From contig CALZMY010000142.1 in NCBI GenBank assembly GCA_945788675.1, forward strand, positions 1 to 16,652: a stretch of DNA of 16,652 nt, read 5' to 3'. Within the stretch, counting starts at the first letter, position 1, and the number at the start of each line of letters is the position of its first letter. Source of the DNA: an uncultured Gammaproteobacteria bacterium (lineage in GTDB: Bacteria > Pseudomonadota > Gammaproteobacteria > SZUA-140). Shown in pieces: positions 7,507-14,643 of this stretch. The position numbers and the translations under genes are program-made. Below the pieces are notes generated by a model. It saw only the letters and a list, made by a program, of their open reading frames with translations, made no database searches and was not told the origin of the DNA.

Positions 7507-7785
7507 TTATTGTGCTTTGACTGTGCCTACGTTCTGACTAACTACCTTGTAACCCTGCAGCTCTTTTGGCAACGCTTTTTCAGTGCAGGGGTGTTTGCCA
7601 TCCAGGCCAATTATGATCACTGTTTCCTCTTCTGACAGGCCGATGCCGATTGAGACTACACCCGGCAGGGCCATTAGCTCTGCCTGGTGTTTTTCTTTTG
7701 CCTGCTGGATGGTCATGGTCATATCGGTGTCCGCCATGCTTACTGTGAATGCACAAAATAATAAAAGAATGATAACCTGCTTCAA
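7507..7785 (-). CDS. Small exported protein resembling the N-terminal domain of the adjacent protease
   Basis: This 92-residue protein has an N-terminal signal peptide (hydrophobic MKQVIILLLFCAFTVS, likely cut after SMA). Its mature part, LPGVVSIGIGLSEEETVIIIGLDGK and later LPKELQGYKVVSQNVGTVKAQ, follows residues ~13-84 of the protease encoded just upstream (VLATGIGYK, ELSIICSVEKKLP, QIDGIITDVVETG). The start is TTG: its codon overlaps the protease TGA as TTGA (7785-7782), and the first ATG falls at the signal cleavage site, too late. The overlap implies translational coupling. By analogy with propeptide-like protease inhibitors it may act as an inhibitor or chaperone, but this is inferred. 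Confidence 0.7.
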   Translation of the reverse strand: MKQVIILLLFCAFTVSMADTDMTMTIQQAKEKHQAELMALPGVVSIGIGLSEEETVIIIGLDGKHPCTEKALPKELQGYKVVSQNVGTVKAQ

Positions 7786-8789
7786 AGGCTCAGGCCCAGG
7801 GCAGAAAAGACATTTTCCATACGATTGATAATCGTTGTTGAATCACTCCCGGCAAATAACAACCCCACCAGCTTTTTGTCATTGTCCAGCACCGCGGATC
7901 CACTGTCACCACCCTGGCTCATTGGGCCGGCCAGGATCTGGTCCGTAAAGCGGCCAGTCAGACCTCCGCCGTACTGGACATTGACGGTGACATCGATCTG
8001 GTCGATGGTCCCTGTGGTGTATTCTGTGGTGCGACCACTTTTCTGGATGGCCATGCCCAATAGCCCTGGTGTCATACCGCTGATGGTACCGATGCTGAGG
8101 ATGTCGTCGGTGACGTCACCGTCATTGAGCGGTTTCGCAATGGCTGCATCGACCAGATTGTCTTCTGCCTGGATCCTGACCGCCTGCAGGCGGGTATTGC
8201 GCCCCATGGCGGCGGCAAATAAATTCAACGCCGAGGCAAAACTGTTGCCGATTGGACAATCACTGGGTGAATCAGTACCACCACTCAGGCTCATAGGAAT
8301 AAACTCCAGCAGGTTGGCGATATGGTCGTCCGGAAATTTACCGCCATCAACAGGACCCGGTTGCAGAATGGCGTCGCCAACCTCAGCGGCATTACTGTTG
8401 GCGAGTACATGATTATTCGAAAGAATCACCCGTTGACCGTTTTTTTTCACAATACAACCGAATGTCCCTGCTGTAATATCGCGGTGACCGATGCTGACAC
8501 CGCCGGGTGCCGGCCGGTGACGTTGGGTGTGGCTGTTCAGGGCGCGTATTCGCCCGGTTTCGACCACATCGGTTATGATGCCATCGATCTGGCCTGGTAC
8601 CAGATCCTTGCTGGTGAGTTGTGTCTTGGGGAGTTTCTTTTCGACCGAACAGATTATCGAAAGTTCTGGGCTCTTCTGGCCGTCACTGGATTTATAACCG
8701 ATACCGGTGGCCAGGACATTGTGCTTTTTTAGTAGATCATTACAGGCATGATGAAGCACTTCTTGTGTGGGTTTGATGTCTTCAGCCAT
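7782..8789 (-). CDS. Trypsin-fold serine protease with N-terminal accessory domain
   Basis: This 335-residue protein has an N-terminal domain of about 85 residues and then a chymotrypsin-fold peptidase domain. Catalytic residues are recognisable: His127 in ILSNNHVLA, Asp214 in NLVDAAIAKP and Ser296 in GGDSGSAV. No signal peptide or transmembrane segment is visible, so the protein is either cytoplasmic or exported by another route. AAGGAG on the minus strand (around 8793-8800) supports the ATG at 8789. The gene overlaps its downstream neighbour by 4 bp, and that neighbour encodes an exported copy of the N-terminal domain. The substrate is unknown. Confidence 0.85.
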   Translation of the reverse strand: MAEDIKPTQEVLHHACNDLLKKHNVLATGIGYKSSDGQKSPELSIICSVEKKLPKTQLTSKDLVPGQIDGIITDVVETGRIRALNSHTQRHRPAPGGVSIGHRDITAGTFGCIVKKNGQRVILSNNHVLANSNAAEVGDAILQPGPVDGGKFPDDHIANLLEFIPMSLSGGTDSPSDCPIGNSFASALNLFAAAMGRNTRLQAVRIQAEDNLVDAAIAKPLNDGDVTDDILSIGTISGMTPGLLGMAIQKSGRTTEYTTGTIDQIDVTVNVQYGGGLTGRFTDQILAGPMSQGGDSGSAVLDNDKKLVGLLFAGSDSTTIINRMENVFSALGLSL

Positions 8790-9291
8790 AGCGCTCTCCT
8801 TGTTGACTTGTTGGTTAGAACCTTTTCTTATTCTACTCCTCTTTGGAGTCTTGGAGTCTTGGGTCGGTAATTAGTTCGTGTTGCCTGTGAAATTTTGTAC
8901 TAATGCTTAGAGTGAGCTGATAAGAATGACAGTTTGTTTGATATGTATCAATTAGTATAGGCGGTGTGCACGTTTACCGCGCTATATTTATCCCCTGTAA
9001 TTCCCTTGCTGTTGCGGGTTCAGACAATTTATTCGCATCAGGTATCAGGTGTCAAGATAGCCTGCCATGTGTGGCGCTATCAGCCCCACGCGCATTTTGC
9101 GTGGTGAGCGTCCAGGTACAATGCTATCCCTTGCCTGAGTATGGCAAGAATAAACGTCCTTTTCTCAGAAGGCCATCAGATGCCTTACCCAGGCTGTTGC
9201 GGTAAGATGTAATTATAGCGCTTCCGATGTTATTTGAGTCGCTTGGGGTCTGGGATCTGTAGACGTTCTGTCAGGGAACAGGGGGGGTACC
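8790..9291. other. About 500-bp gap between divergent genes
   Basis: No convincing gene was found in this stretch. It holds the start region of the protease operon, a candidate plus-strand promoter with a palindrome (8934-8961), and two small perfect hairpins. These are CCACGC/GCGTGG (9086-9091 with 9099-9104) and CTTGCC/GGCAAG (9130-9135 with 9143-9148), each with a 7-nt loop. A longer structured leader of the isoaspartyl methyltransferase mRNA is possible, but I recognise no known riboswitch class. Confidence 0.5.
8934..8961 (+). promoter_or_regulatory. Candidate promoter with internal palindromic operator
   Basis: TTGTTT (8934-8939) and TATAGG (8956-8961) are separated by 16 bp and could be -35 and -10 boxes of a plus-strand promoter. 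Overlapping the -35 and spacer is the palindrome TTGATATGTATCAA (8938-8951), with two 6-bp arms around a TG. This is a plausible repressor-binding site. The promoter would give a leader of over 300 nt before the methyltransferase start at 9292. Confidence 0.35.
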
Positions 9292-10077
9292 GTGATGCGT
9301 AGCAATATCCAAACAGATGACCGCGTTCGTTTCTGGGTAACCTCAATCCCAATGATTGGGATCGCATTACTAATATCTACGCTCTGCATCGATGGTGCAT
9401 CTGCCGCCGATAATGACGGCTATGCGGATCTGCGTGAAGCGATGATCCGCGCGATCAATGTCGATGTCTCGATCACCCGCTTCAGCACCGGCAAGGAGAC
9501 ATTCGATAGTCGTGTGATGGGGGCGATGCGCAAAGTACCGCGCCATCAGTTTGTGCCGCGCAGGGTGCAAGATGACGCCTACGAGAATAGGCCCCTTCCT
9601 ATCGGCTACGGACAGACCATCTCCCAGCCCTATATTGTAGCGCTGATGACCGACCTGCTCGGCGTCGATGAAGACGATGAGGTGCTGGAGATCGGCACCG
9701 GCTCCGGCTACCAGGCCGCGGTGCTCGCAGAGCTGGTCAGGCAGGTCTATTCGATCGAGATCATCGCGCCATTGGGAAAGCAGAGTGCAGCACGGCTCGC
9801 TCGTCTGGGCTACCGCAATGTCGCAACGCGTGTCGGCGACGGCTACTATGGCTGGGAGGCGCATGCCCCGTTCGACGGCATCATCGTTACCGCGGCGGCC
9901 AACCATATCCCGCCGCCGCTGATTAAGCAGCTTAAGCCGGGCGGTCGCATGATCATCCCGATTGGAAGCTGGTTCTTTACCCAGCAGTTGATGCAGGTGG
10001 ACAAGACCCTCGATGGGCAGATCAAGACCCGCCAGATCCTGCCGGTGAGATTTGTACCGTTAACCGGGGATCACTAG
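9292..10077 (+). CDS. Exported protein-L-isoaspartate O-methyltransferase
   Basis: The protein (261 residues) transfers a methyl group from S-adenosylmethionine to isoaspartyl residues, starting repair of aged proteins. Family motifs are RVMGAMRKVPRHQFVP (74-89), PLPIGYGQTISQPYIVA (101-117), the SAM-binding VLEIGTGSGYQAA (131-143), and FDGIIVTAAANHIPPPL (194-210). Unlike the usual cytosolic Pcm, residues ~18-38 form a hydrophobic signal with ASA before the mature part, so it probably works in the periplasm. The start is GTG 9292 or ATG 9295, behind a G-rich Shine-Dalgarno near 9280-9287. It lies 24 bp before a membrane protein with a second SAM-type domain, probably the same transcript. Confidence 0.88.
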   Translation: MMRSNIQTDDRVRFWVTSIPMIGIALLISTLCIDGASAADNDGYADLREAMIRAINVDVSITRFSTGKETFDSRVMGAMRKVPRHQFVPRRVQDDAYENRPLPIGYGQTISQPYIVALMTDLLGVDEDDEVLEIGTGSGYQAAVLAELVRQVYSIEIIAPLGKQSAARLARLGYRNVATRVGDGYYGWEAHAPFDGIIVTAAANHIPPPLIKQLKPGGRMIIPIGSWFFTQQLMQVDKTLDGQIKTRQILPVRFVPLTGDH

Positions 10078-10101
10078 TCTGGATTTTGGCGAAAAAGTCC
10101 C

Positions 10102-12561
10102 ATGTCGATACCATTAGCGCCGCGCCCTCCATTTTCGCTTTTCCTCGCGATCTCGCTGATCTCTACCGCGGCCCTGAGCTACGAGATCCTGTTGATGCGG
10201 CTGCTGTCGATCATCCAGTGGCACCATTTTGCCTATATGATCATCAGCCTGGCGTTGTTGGGTTATGGTGCCAGCGGTAGTTTTCTTGCGCTCTGCCGAC
10301 GCTGGCTGGAAGCGCATTTTATGTTGGCATTTGTGATCAATGCGGTGCTGTTCGGCCTCTTGATGCCGGCCTGTTTCGCCATCGCTCAGCAGTTGCCATT
10401 TAATCCTCTTGAACTGGTATGGGATGGACGTCAGCAACTCTATCTGTTGGTCAACTATCTGCTGTTTACGATCCCCTTTTTTTGCGCGGCGAACTGTATC
10501 GGGCTGGTGTTTATCAGATACAGGGCGTCGATTGGTCTCATCTATCGTGCTGATATGCTGGGTGCGGGGTTGGGGGCATTGGGGGTTGTTCTGTTGCTGT
10601 TTATGCTACCGCCCCAGAGATGCGCTCCCTTACTCGGCTCGCTGGCGTTGCTGGCGGCTGCGCTGGCGATGTGGCGCTCGCTACCGCGTTGGCCAGTTGT
10701 CCTGTTGGTGGTAAGTGGTCTGCTGCTGCCTCTGCTGTGGCCGCAGCAGTGGTCGACGCTACGTCTCTCTCAATATAAGGGGTTGAGTCAGCAGCTGCAG
10801 GTGATGGATAGTGAGGTTGTCGCGGAGCGTTCGAGTCCACTGGGGCAGCTGAGCGTGGTGCGCAGTCCCACCATTCCGTTTCGTTATGCGCCGGGGTTGA
10901 GCCTGCATAATACCCAGCCACTGCCCGAGCAGCTGGGGCTGTTTACCGACGGCGATGCCTTGAGTGTAATCACGCGTTACCTTGGCGAGCGCGATACGCT
11001 CGCCTATCTGGATCAACTCTCCTCGGCACTCCCTTATCATCTGCTGCAACGCCCGAAGGTGTTGATTCTCGGGGCCGGCGCCGGCAGTGACCTGCTGCAG
11101 GCGCGCTATCACCGTGCGGCAGAGGTCGATGCCGTGGAGATCAATCCGCAGGTCGTCGCGCTGATGGAGGATGAGTATCGTGACTATTCCGGCGGTATCT
11201 ACCATGCCGATGGGGTGCGTCTGCATATTGATGAGGCGCGCGGTTTTATCGAGCGGAGCAGTGCGCAGTATGAGCTGATCCAGCTGGCGCTGCTCGATTC
11301 GTTTGCGGCCTCGAGCGCCGGTGTGCACGCGTTGAGTGAGAGCTACCTCTATACCGTTGAGGCGCTACAGGCGTATATCGACCATTTGCAACCCAATGGT
11401 ATTCTGGCGATCACCCGCTGGATGAACCTGCCGCCACGGGATAATCTCAAACTGTTCGCAACCGCTATTGATGCACTAGAGGAGAGTGGGGTCACTAAAC
11501 CCGGCGAGCACCTGGCGCTGATTCGCAGCTGGAAGACAGCAACACTGTTGATCAAAAAAGCGCCGTTCACACCGCAGGATGTCACAGCCATCGAGGCCTT
11601 CTGTGAACAGCGTTCGTTCGATATCAGTTACCATCCCCAAATGACGCTGCAGCAGGCTAATCGCTTTAATCTCCTGCAACAGCCCTATCTGTATCTAGGG
11701 ACAGCGGCGCTGCTGGGTGATAGCCGTGATGAGTTTGTCGCGCAATATAAGTTCAACATCGAACCGGCGACCGACGATCGTCCCTATTTCTTTCATTTTT
11801 TCAAATGGGACGCTTTAACGGAGCTGTTGTCGCTGCGCGGACAGGGCGGGCTGTCACTTCTGGAGTGGGGCTATTTGATTCTGTTTGCGACGCTGTTGCA
11901 GGCGCTGTTGGTGAGTTTGCTGTTAATCGTCCTGCCATTATGGTGGACCCATCGAAAGGCAGTGGCAGGGAAGCAGCGCAGGCTGGGTGTCAGCTATTAC
12001 TTTGTCGCGCTGGGGCTGGCATTTCTCTTTATCGAGATCGCCTTTATCCAGAAATTTATACTGTTCCTGGCCCATCCGCTCTATGCGATTGCGGTCGTAT
12101 TATGCGGTTTTCTGATCTTTGCCGGCCTTGGTAGCGGTTATTCCGCCCGTTTATCCGAGCGGTTAAAGAGGTCGGGGCTGGCCCCTGTCAACGTCGCGGT
12201 GGTAGGGGTTGTGATTGTTGCGCTTCTCTATCTGGTGTTGTTGCCACCACTGTTCCAGTGGTTGATGCCGTTGCCGGATCTCGCCAAGGTTCTGGTCTCG
12301 TTATCATTGATCGCGCCACTGGCATTTTGTATGGGGATGCCTTTTCCAATGGGGTTGGCGCGTGTTGCGGCACAGATGCCGGAATTCATCCCCTGGGCAT
12401 TAGGGTTGAATGGCTGTGCCTCGGTGATTAGCGCCATCCTCGCGACGATCCTCGCGATCCATTTTGGCTTTGTGATTGTCGTGGTCGTGGCACTGCTACT
12501 GTATGTGTCGGCTGCGATGGTGATGGCTGTATCGGTTAACTCAATCGTACACTCGCCATAA
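10102..12561 (+). CDS. Polytopic membrane protein with spermidine-synthase-like SAM-binding domain
   Basis: This 819-residue protein has an N-terminal block of about seven transmembrane helices (residues ~10-213), a soluble Rossmann-type domain (~235-570) and a C-terminal block of further helices from ~585. The soluble domain shows LILGAGAGSD (321-330) and DAVEINP (343-349), the nucleotide-binding pattern of spermidine synthases and related methyltransferases. It also has the PATDDRPYFFHFF segment (555-567) often seen before the second membrane block in such proteins. It may transfer an aminopropyl or methyl group at the inner membrane; the substrate is not known. The usual soluble SpeE is about 290 residues and lacks membrane segments. 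It follows the exported methyltransferase by 24 bp, which suggests linked functions. Confidence 0.82.
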   Translation: MSIPLAPRPPFSLFLAISLISTAALSYEILLMRLLSIIQWHHFAYMIISLALLGYGASGSFLALCRRWLEAHFMLAFVINAVLFGLLMPACFAIAQQLPFNPLELVWDGRQQLYLLVNYLLFTIPFFCAANCIGLVFIRYRASIGLIYRADMLGAGLGALGVVLLLFMLPPQRCAPLLGSLALLAAALAMWRSLPRWPVVLLVVSGLLLPLLWPQQWSTLRLSQYKGLSQQLQVMDSEVVAERSSPLGQLSVVRSPTIPFRYAPGLSLHNTQPLPEQLGLFTDGDALSVITRYLGERDTLAYLDQLSSALPYHLLQRPKVLILGAGAGSDLLQARYHRAAEVDAVEINPQVVALMEDEYRDYSGGIYHADGVRLHIDEARGFIERSSAQYELIQLALLDSFAASSAGVHALSESYLYTVEALQAYIDHLQPNGILAITRWMNLPPRDNLKLFATAIDALEESGVTKPGEHLALIRSWKTATLLIKKAPFTPQDVTAIEAFCEQRSFDISYHPQMTLQQANRFNLLQQPYLYLGTAALLGDSRDEFVAQYKFNIEPATDDRPYFFHFFKWDALTELLSLRGQGGLSLLEWGYLILFATLLQALLVSLLLIVLPLWWTHRKAVAGKQRRLGVSYYFVALGLAFLFIEIAFIQKFILFLAHPLYAIAVVLCGFLIFAGLGSGYSARLSERLKRSGLAPVNVAVVGVVIVALLYLVLLPPLFQWLMPLPDLAKVLVSLSLIAPLAFCMGMPFPMGLARVAAQMPEFIPWALGLNGCASVISAILATILAIHFGFVIVVVVALLLYVSAAMVMAVSVNSIVHSP

Positions 12562-12618
12562 GATTGACAAGGGCGTGGCTACGGATCGACCTTGGTAATA
12601 AGTTATATAGGTACGGGG

Positions 12619-12670
12619 AAGGCTGAGCCTTAAGTACGCGATTTTCTTTGATGAGGCCGTCGATGACGGC
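12619..12670. terminator. Two hairpins between convergent genes
   Basis: AAGGCTGAGCCTT (12619-12631) is a perfect inverted repeat. GCCGTC/GACGGC (12656-12661 with 12665-12670) is a 6-bp GC-rich stem with a 3-nt loop. They lie between the membrane protein ending at 12561 and the minus-strand protease ending at 12729. The position fits transcription termination of either gene, but neither stem has a good T-run, so factor-dependent termination or another role is equally possible. Confidence 0.3.
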
Positions 12671-12728
12671 ATGTTTGTGGCGATTAAATTTGCGTGGTGT
12701 ACTATCTCATTTGTATGAGGAACACAGG

Positions 12729-13625
12729 CTATGAAATTGATTTCATCATTGACAGGTCCAGGTTCTTCAATCCCCAAGCTTTTAATTGCTGGATGACATT
12801 GGGGGTGATCAAAACCCCCAGTCGACGGGCTGGAAATTGTTGTTCCGCCTGGTGGATTGCCACTAAATAGCGGTTTCCCGTTTTTCTATCCACGGCCCAT
12901 ACAGGCGCCCCACTAGATCCCTTATCGGTTATCGCCCGATAGCTCATCAGAGGAGTCTTTTTCCCGCTCAGGTGAATGAAGACGCCTGTTACACTGTCAA
13001 AGTTTATCATCTGGATGCCAGCTGGGGTTTCTGTGGGCTTGTCGAAACCTGGATCTGCGTTGTATGGATAGCCACTCAGGTTGACTTTCTTCTTCCTCAG
13101 GGAACTCGCAAAACTTGAATCGACCGGCCGGATATATGAACGGTACGCCTTGCCCCACCAGCCCAGTTGCACTCGTCTGCCCTTCTTACCTAGCCTGGTA
13201 TATTTCCTGCTGCCAACATTTTTCCACAGCTCAATGATGGCATAGTCGTAAGGCGCACTGCTGTCACCGTCACGGTACTCATTATAGTGAGAAGGGATTT
13301 TCCACCTTCTGGCCTTATAGCTGCCAAAAGGCCTTGCAATCCCGAAGACTTTGTCTAACTGACGATCATCACGCCCCAGGATTACACGGATTTCTTTAGG
13401 TGGAGCGGATGTTATGAATTTTCCCCTGACTTTCTTCACGCCGGAGATGTTATGGGCACAGGTCAGAATATGGCGCGGAGAGATGAGAATACCGCTAGAG
13501 AAGACAGTATCTCCTGAGCTTGTCGCGTCAGCGGTTTTGAAAATTTTCTCTTCATATGTTGCCTGTATAGAGCAGATCCAGCGGAAAGGAATGTCTAACG
13601 TATTCGGGACTTGCTTCATACTCAT
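12729..13625 (-). CDS. Trypsin-fold serine protease (V8/glutamyl-endopeptidase-like)
   Basis: This 298-residue protein has a chymotrypsin-fold catalytic layout: GILISPRHILTCAHNI (45-60, His58), PYDYAIIEL (125-133, Asp127) and TDKGSSGAPVW (233-243, Ser238). The order and short motifs resemble S1B V8-like endopeptidases. No signal peptide is evident, though the N-terminus is short and could carry an unusual export signal. ATG 13625 is chosen because AAGGAG stands 7 bp upstream on the minus strand (13633-13638). The frame is open further back but has no other ribosome site. The basic linker around residues 140-180 is unusual. It is not closely similar to the protease at 7782-8789, so the two are probably independent. 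Confidence 0.85.
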   Translation of the reverse strand: MSMKQVPNTLDIPFRWICSIQATYEEKIFKTADATSSGDTVFSSGILISPRHILTCAHNISGVKKVRGKFITSAPPKEIRVILGRDDRQLDKVFGIARPFGSYKARRWKIPSHYNEYRDGDSSAPYDYAIIELWKNVGSRKYTRLGKKGRRVQLGWWGKAYRSYIRPVDSSFASSLRKKKVNLSGYPYNADPGFDKPTETPAGIQMINFDSVTGVFIHLSGKKTPLMSYRAITDKGSSGAPVWAVDRKTGNRYLVAIHQAEQQFPARRLGVLITPNVIQQLKAWGLKNLDLSMMKSIS

Positions 13626-13690
13626 ATGCAATCTCCTTTTGGACAAGAGAGAAACAGTGCCCATATTTTATCTTATAGACGTGGGGAAGA

Positions 13691-13752
13691 GATAGATATA
13701 ATTGTTAGAACCGACCTGTTAATACAAAAAACCTCAGGAAGCGCTGACTGGT
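13691..13752 (-). promoter_or_regulatory. Promoter-like module, copy A (upstream of the V8-like protease)
   Basis: This segment and 14483-14542 match at roughly four out of five positions. Read on the minus strand, both contain TTAACA, a 16-bp spacer and a TATATC (here) or TATATG -10-like box, preceded by a conserved AGCGCTTCCTGA. In this copy TTAACA is at 13722-13717 and TATATC at 13700-13695, about 70 bp before the protease start. It probably drives the protease and is co-regulated with the cysteine-rich gene. Confidence 0.5.
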
Positions 13753-13831
13753 CAGGTAGTAAATATTTTTATGTCATTCTAAGTAATAACCCTTCCGTTC
13801 GGTTTAGGGTGTTTGTTAATATCAAAAGCAC

Positions 13832-13857
13832 CCCCACAAACATGGAGATTTGTGGGG
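13832..13857 (-). terminator. Strong hairpin after the cysteine-rich gene
   Basis: CCCCACAAA (13832-13840) and TTTGTGGGG (13849-13857) form a perfect 9-bp stem with an 8-nt loop. On the minus strand it lies about 50 bp past the stop of the cysteine-rich gene and is followed by GTGCTTTTGATATT, a short T-rich tract. This is a good candidate for an intrinsic terminator of that gene. It could also act as a boundary that isolates the downstream protease promoter. Confidence 0.55.
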
Positions 13858-13909
13858 AGTATTTTATAAGGCTGTAAAAACTAAGCAGTTAGACTAGTGA
13901 TTACTGAAT

Positions 13910-14311
13910 TTAATCATCGCCTTGTTTTTTCTTACAATCTTCAAACTTATGAATACAGTTTTTAAGATCAATGGCATGTTGATCAAGGCACTTTCTTATT
14001 TTATCCGTATCTTTTCCTGCCGCCTTGAGGCACTCGTCGAACTTCTTATTTGCTGAATTAATACATTTAAAAAATATGACATGACAATCGTTCTTAAGGA
14101 CTGTTTCAGTAAGAGAGGAAAAGACAAACTGATTAAAACGTTCATCTGATGGCGCGGATATACCTGCACATTCAATGCAGGGGTTTTGTGAGCGAGGTAA
14201 ATCCAGGCCAAATTCAGTCATCGATTCCAGAACTGCATTTGGATCTAATGTTACCAATATTTTACTAATCTCATGGACAACCCTGGAATTTTGATCATTT
14301 GAAATATGCAT
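13910..14311 (-). CDS. Cysteine-rich hypothetical protein with mirror-symmetric cysteine spacing
   Basis: I do not recognise a family for this 133-residue protein. It has a CIEC motif (Cys45, Cys48) and then six cysteines (76, 83, 94, 108, 119, 126). These are spaced C-x6-C-x10-C-x13-C-x10-C-x6-C, a palindromic order. Around a turn near AAGKDTDK, this would bring 94/108, 83/119 and 76/126 together as three rungs of a helical hairpin, joined by disulfides or binding metal. Arms of this kind recall eukaryotic CHCH (twin CX9C) proteins, but no relationship is implied. No signal peptide is visible. AAGGAG on the minus strand supports the ATG at 14311. The C-terminal third is rich in Lys and Asp. 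It shares a promoter-like module with the neighbouring protease gene. Confidence 0.7.
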   Translation of the reverse strand: MHISNDQNSRVVHEISKILVTLDPNAVLESMTEFGLDLPRSQNPCIECAGISAPSDERFNQFVFSSLTETVLKNDCHVIFFKCINSANKKFDECLKAAGKDTDKIRKCLDQHAIDLKNCIHKFEDCKKKQGDD

Positions 14312-14410
14312 GGTTAATCTCCTTTTTAGATTTAATTAAAATGTGATGGCAAACATCTTGATTTCATAAATAGAGTCAATAAAGATGTTTTTCCTACAGG
14401 AGATATACGA

Positions 14411-14500
14411 GTGAAAAAACGAAAAGGTTCGGTTGTGATGAAATTAAATCTGACGAATGACAAATTAGGTCTCTGGGGGAACGATACATATATTTGTTAG
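14411..14500 (+). CDS. Possible 29-residue peptide
   Basis: GTG 14411 follows a clear AGGAG with 8-nt spacing and opens a 29-codon frame ending at TAG 14498-14500. The product starts KKRKGSVVMKLNLTND and ends GNDTYIC, a basic beginning and a polar end with a single terminal Cys. A weak TTGATT/TAAAGA pair lies just upstream. The frame overlaps the promoter-like module of the opposite-strand cysteine-rich gene. No biosynthetic or immunity gene is nearby, so peptide-antibiotic status is not supported. It may be a chance frame with a good ribosome site. Confidence 0.3.
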   Translation: MKKRKGSVVMKLNLTNDKLGLWGNDTYIC

Positions 14501-14542
14501 AATTGCTCTGTTAATTCAAAATATCAGGAAGCGCTCGCTGGT
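14483..14542 (-). promoter_or_regulatory. Promoter-like module, copy B (upstream of the cysteine-rich gene)
   Basis: This is the partner of copy A at 13691-13752. On the minus strand TTAACA (14514-14509) and TATATG (14492-14487) are 16 bp apart, preceded by the conserved AGCGCTTCCTGA block. The distance to the start at 14311 is about 170 bp, longer than in copy A. The conserved parts lie mainly in and around the putative boxes, consistent with a shared promoter and regulator. Confidence 0.45.
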
Positions 14543-14582
14543 TAATGGTGGTGCCTGCGGTACCTCATTACACCTCGGGCGA

Positions 14583-14611
14583 TTGACATGCTATTCTTTA
14601 ATTCTTACGCT
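14583..14611 (+). promoter_or_regulatory. Candidate promoter of the metalloprotease
   Basis: A perfect -35 consensus TTGACA (14583-14588) is followed after 17 bp by TACGCT (14606-14611), which matches three of six -10 positions. The distance to the start at 14644 leaves a 5' leader of about 25 nt, which is reasonable. Confidence 0.35.
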
Positions 14612-14643
14612 GTTAATTCCTCACTTTCCTGCAGGAGTCCGCC

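Noticed and set aside
7825..8732. Plus-strand open frames of 195 and 136 codons
   Set aside because: They run antisense to the protease gene, whose catalytic motifs are clear; the frames are shadows of its codon use.
9169..9193. Sequence resembling the start of the E. coli rrnB terminator (CAGAAGGCCATC)
   Set aside because: The return arm is imperfect and no T-run follows; the likeness is probably coincidental.
8966..9205. Open frame of 79 codons in the gap before the methyltransferase
   Set aside because: There is no ribosome site or recognisable domain, and the frame crosses two small hairpins.
12632..12716. Short open stretch before the V8-like protease's end
   Set aside because: It has no start codon in frame behind a ribosome site and lies in a short intergenic region with hairpins.
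13414..13877. Plus-strand open frames of 93 and 88 codons
   Set aside because: They overlap the start of the V8-like protease antisense and cross its promoter-like module, with no domain support.
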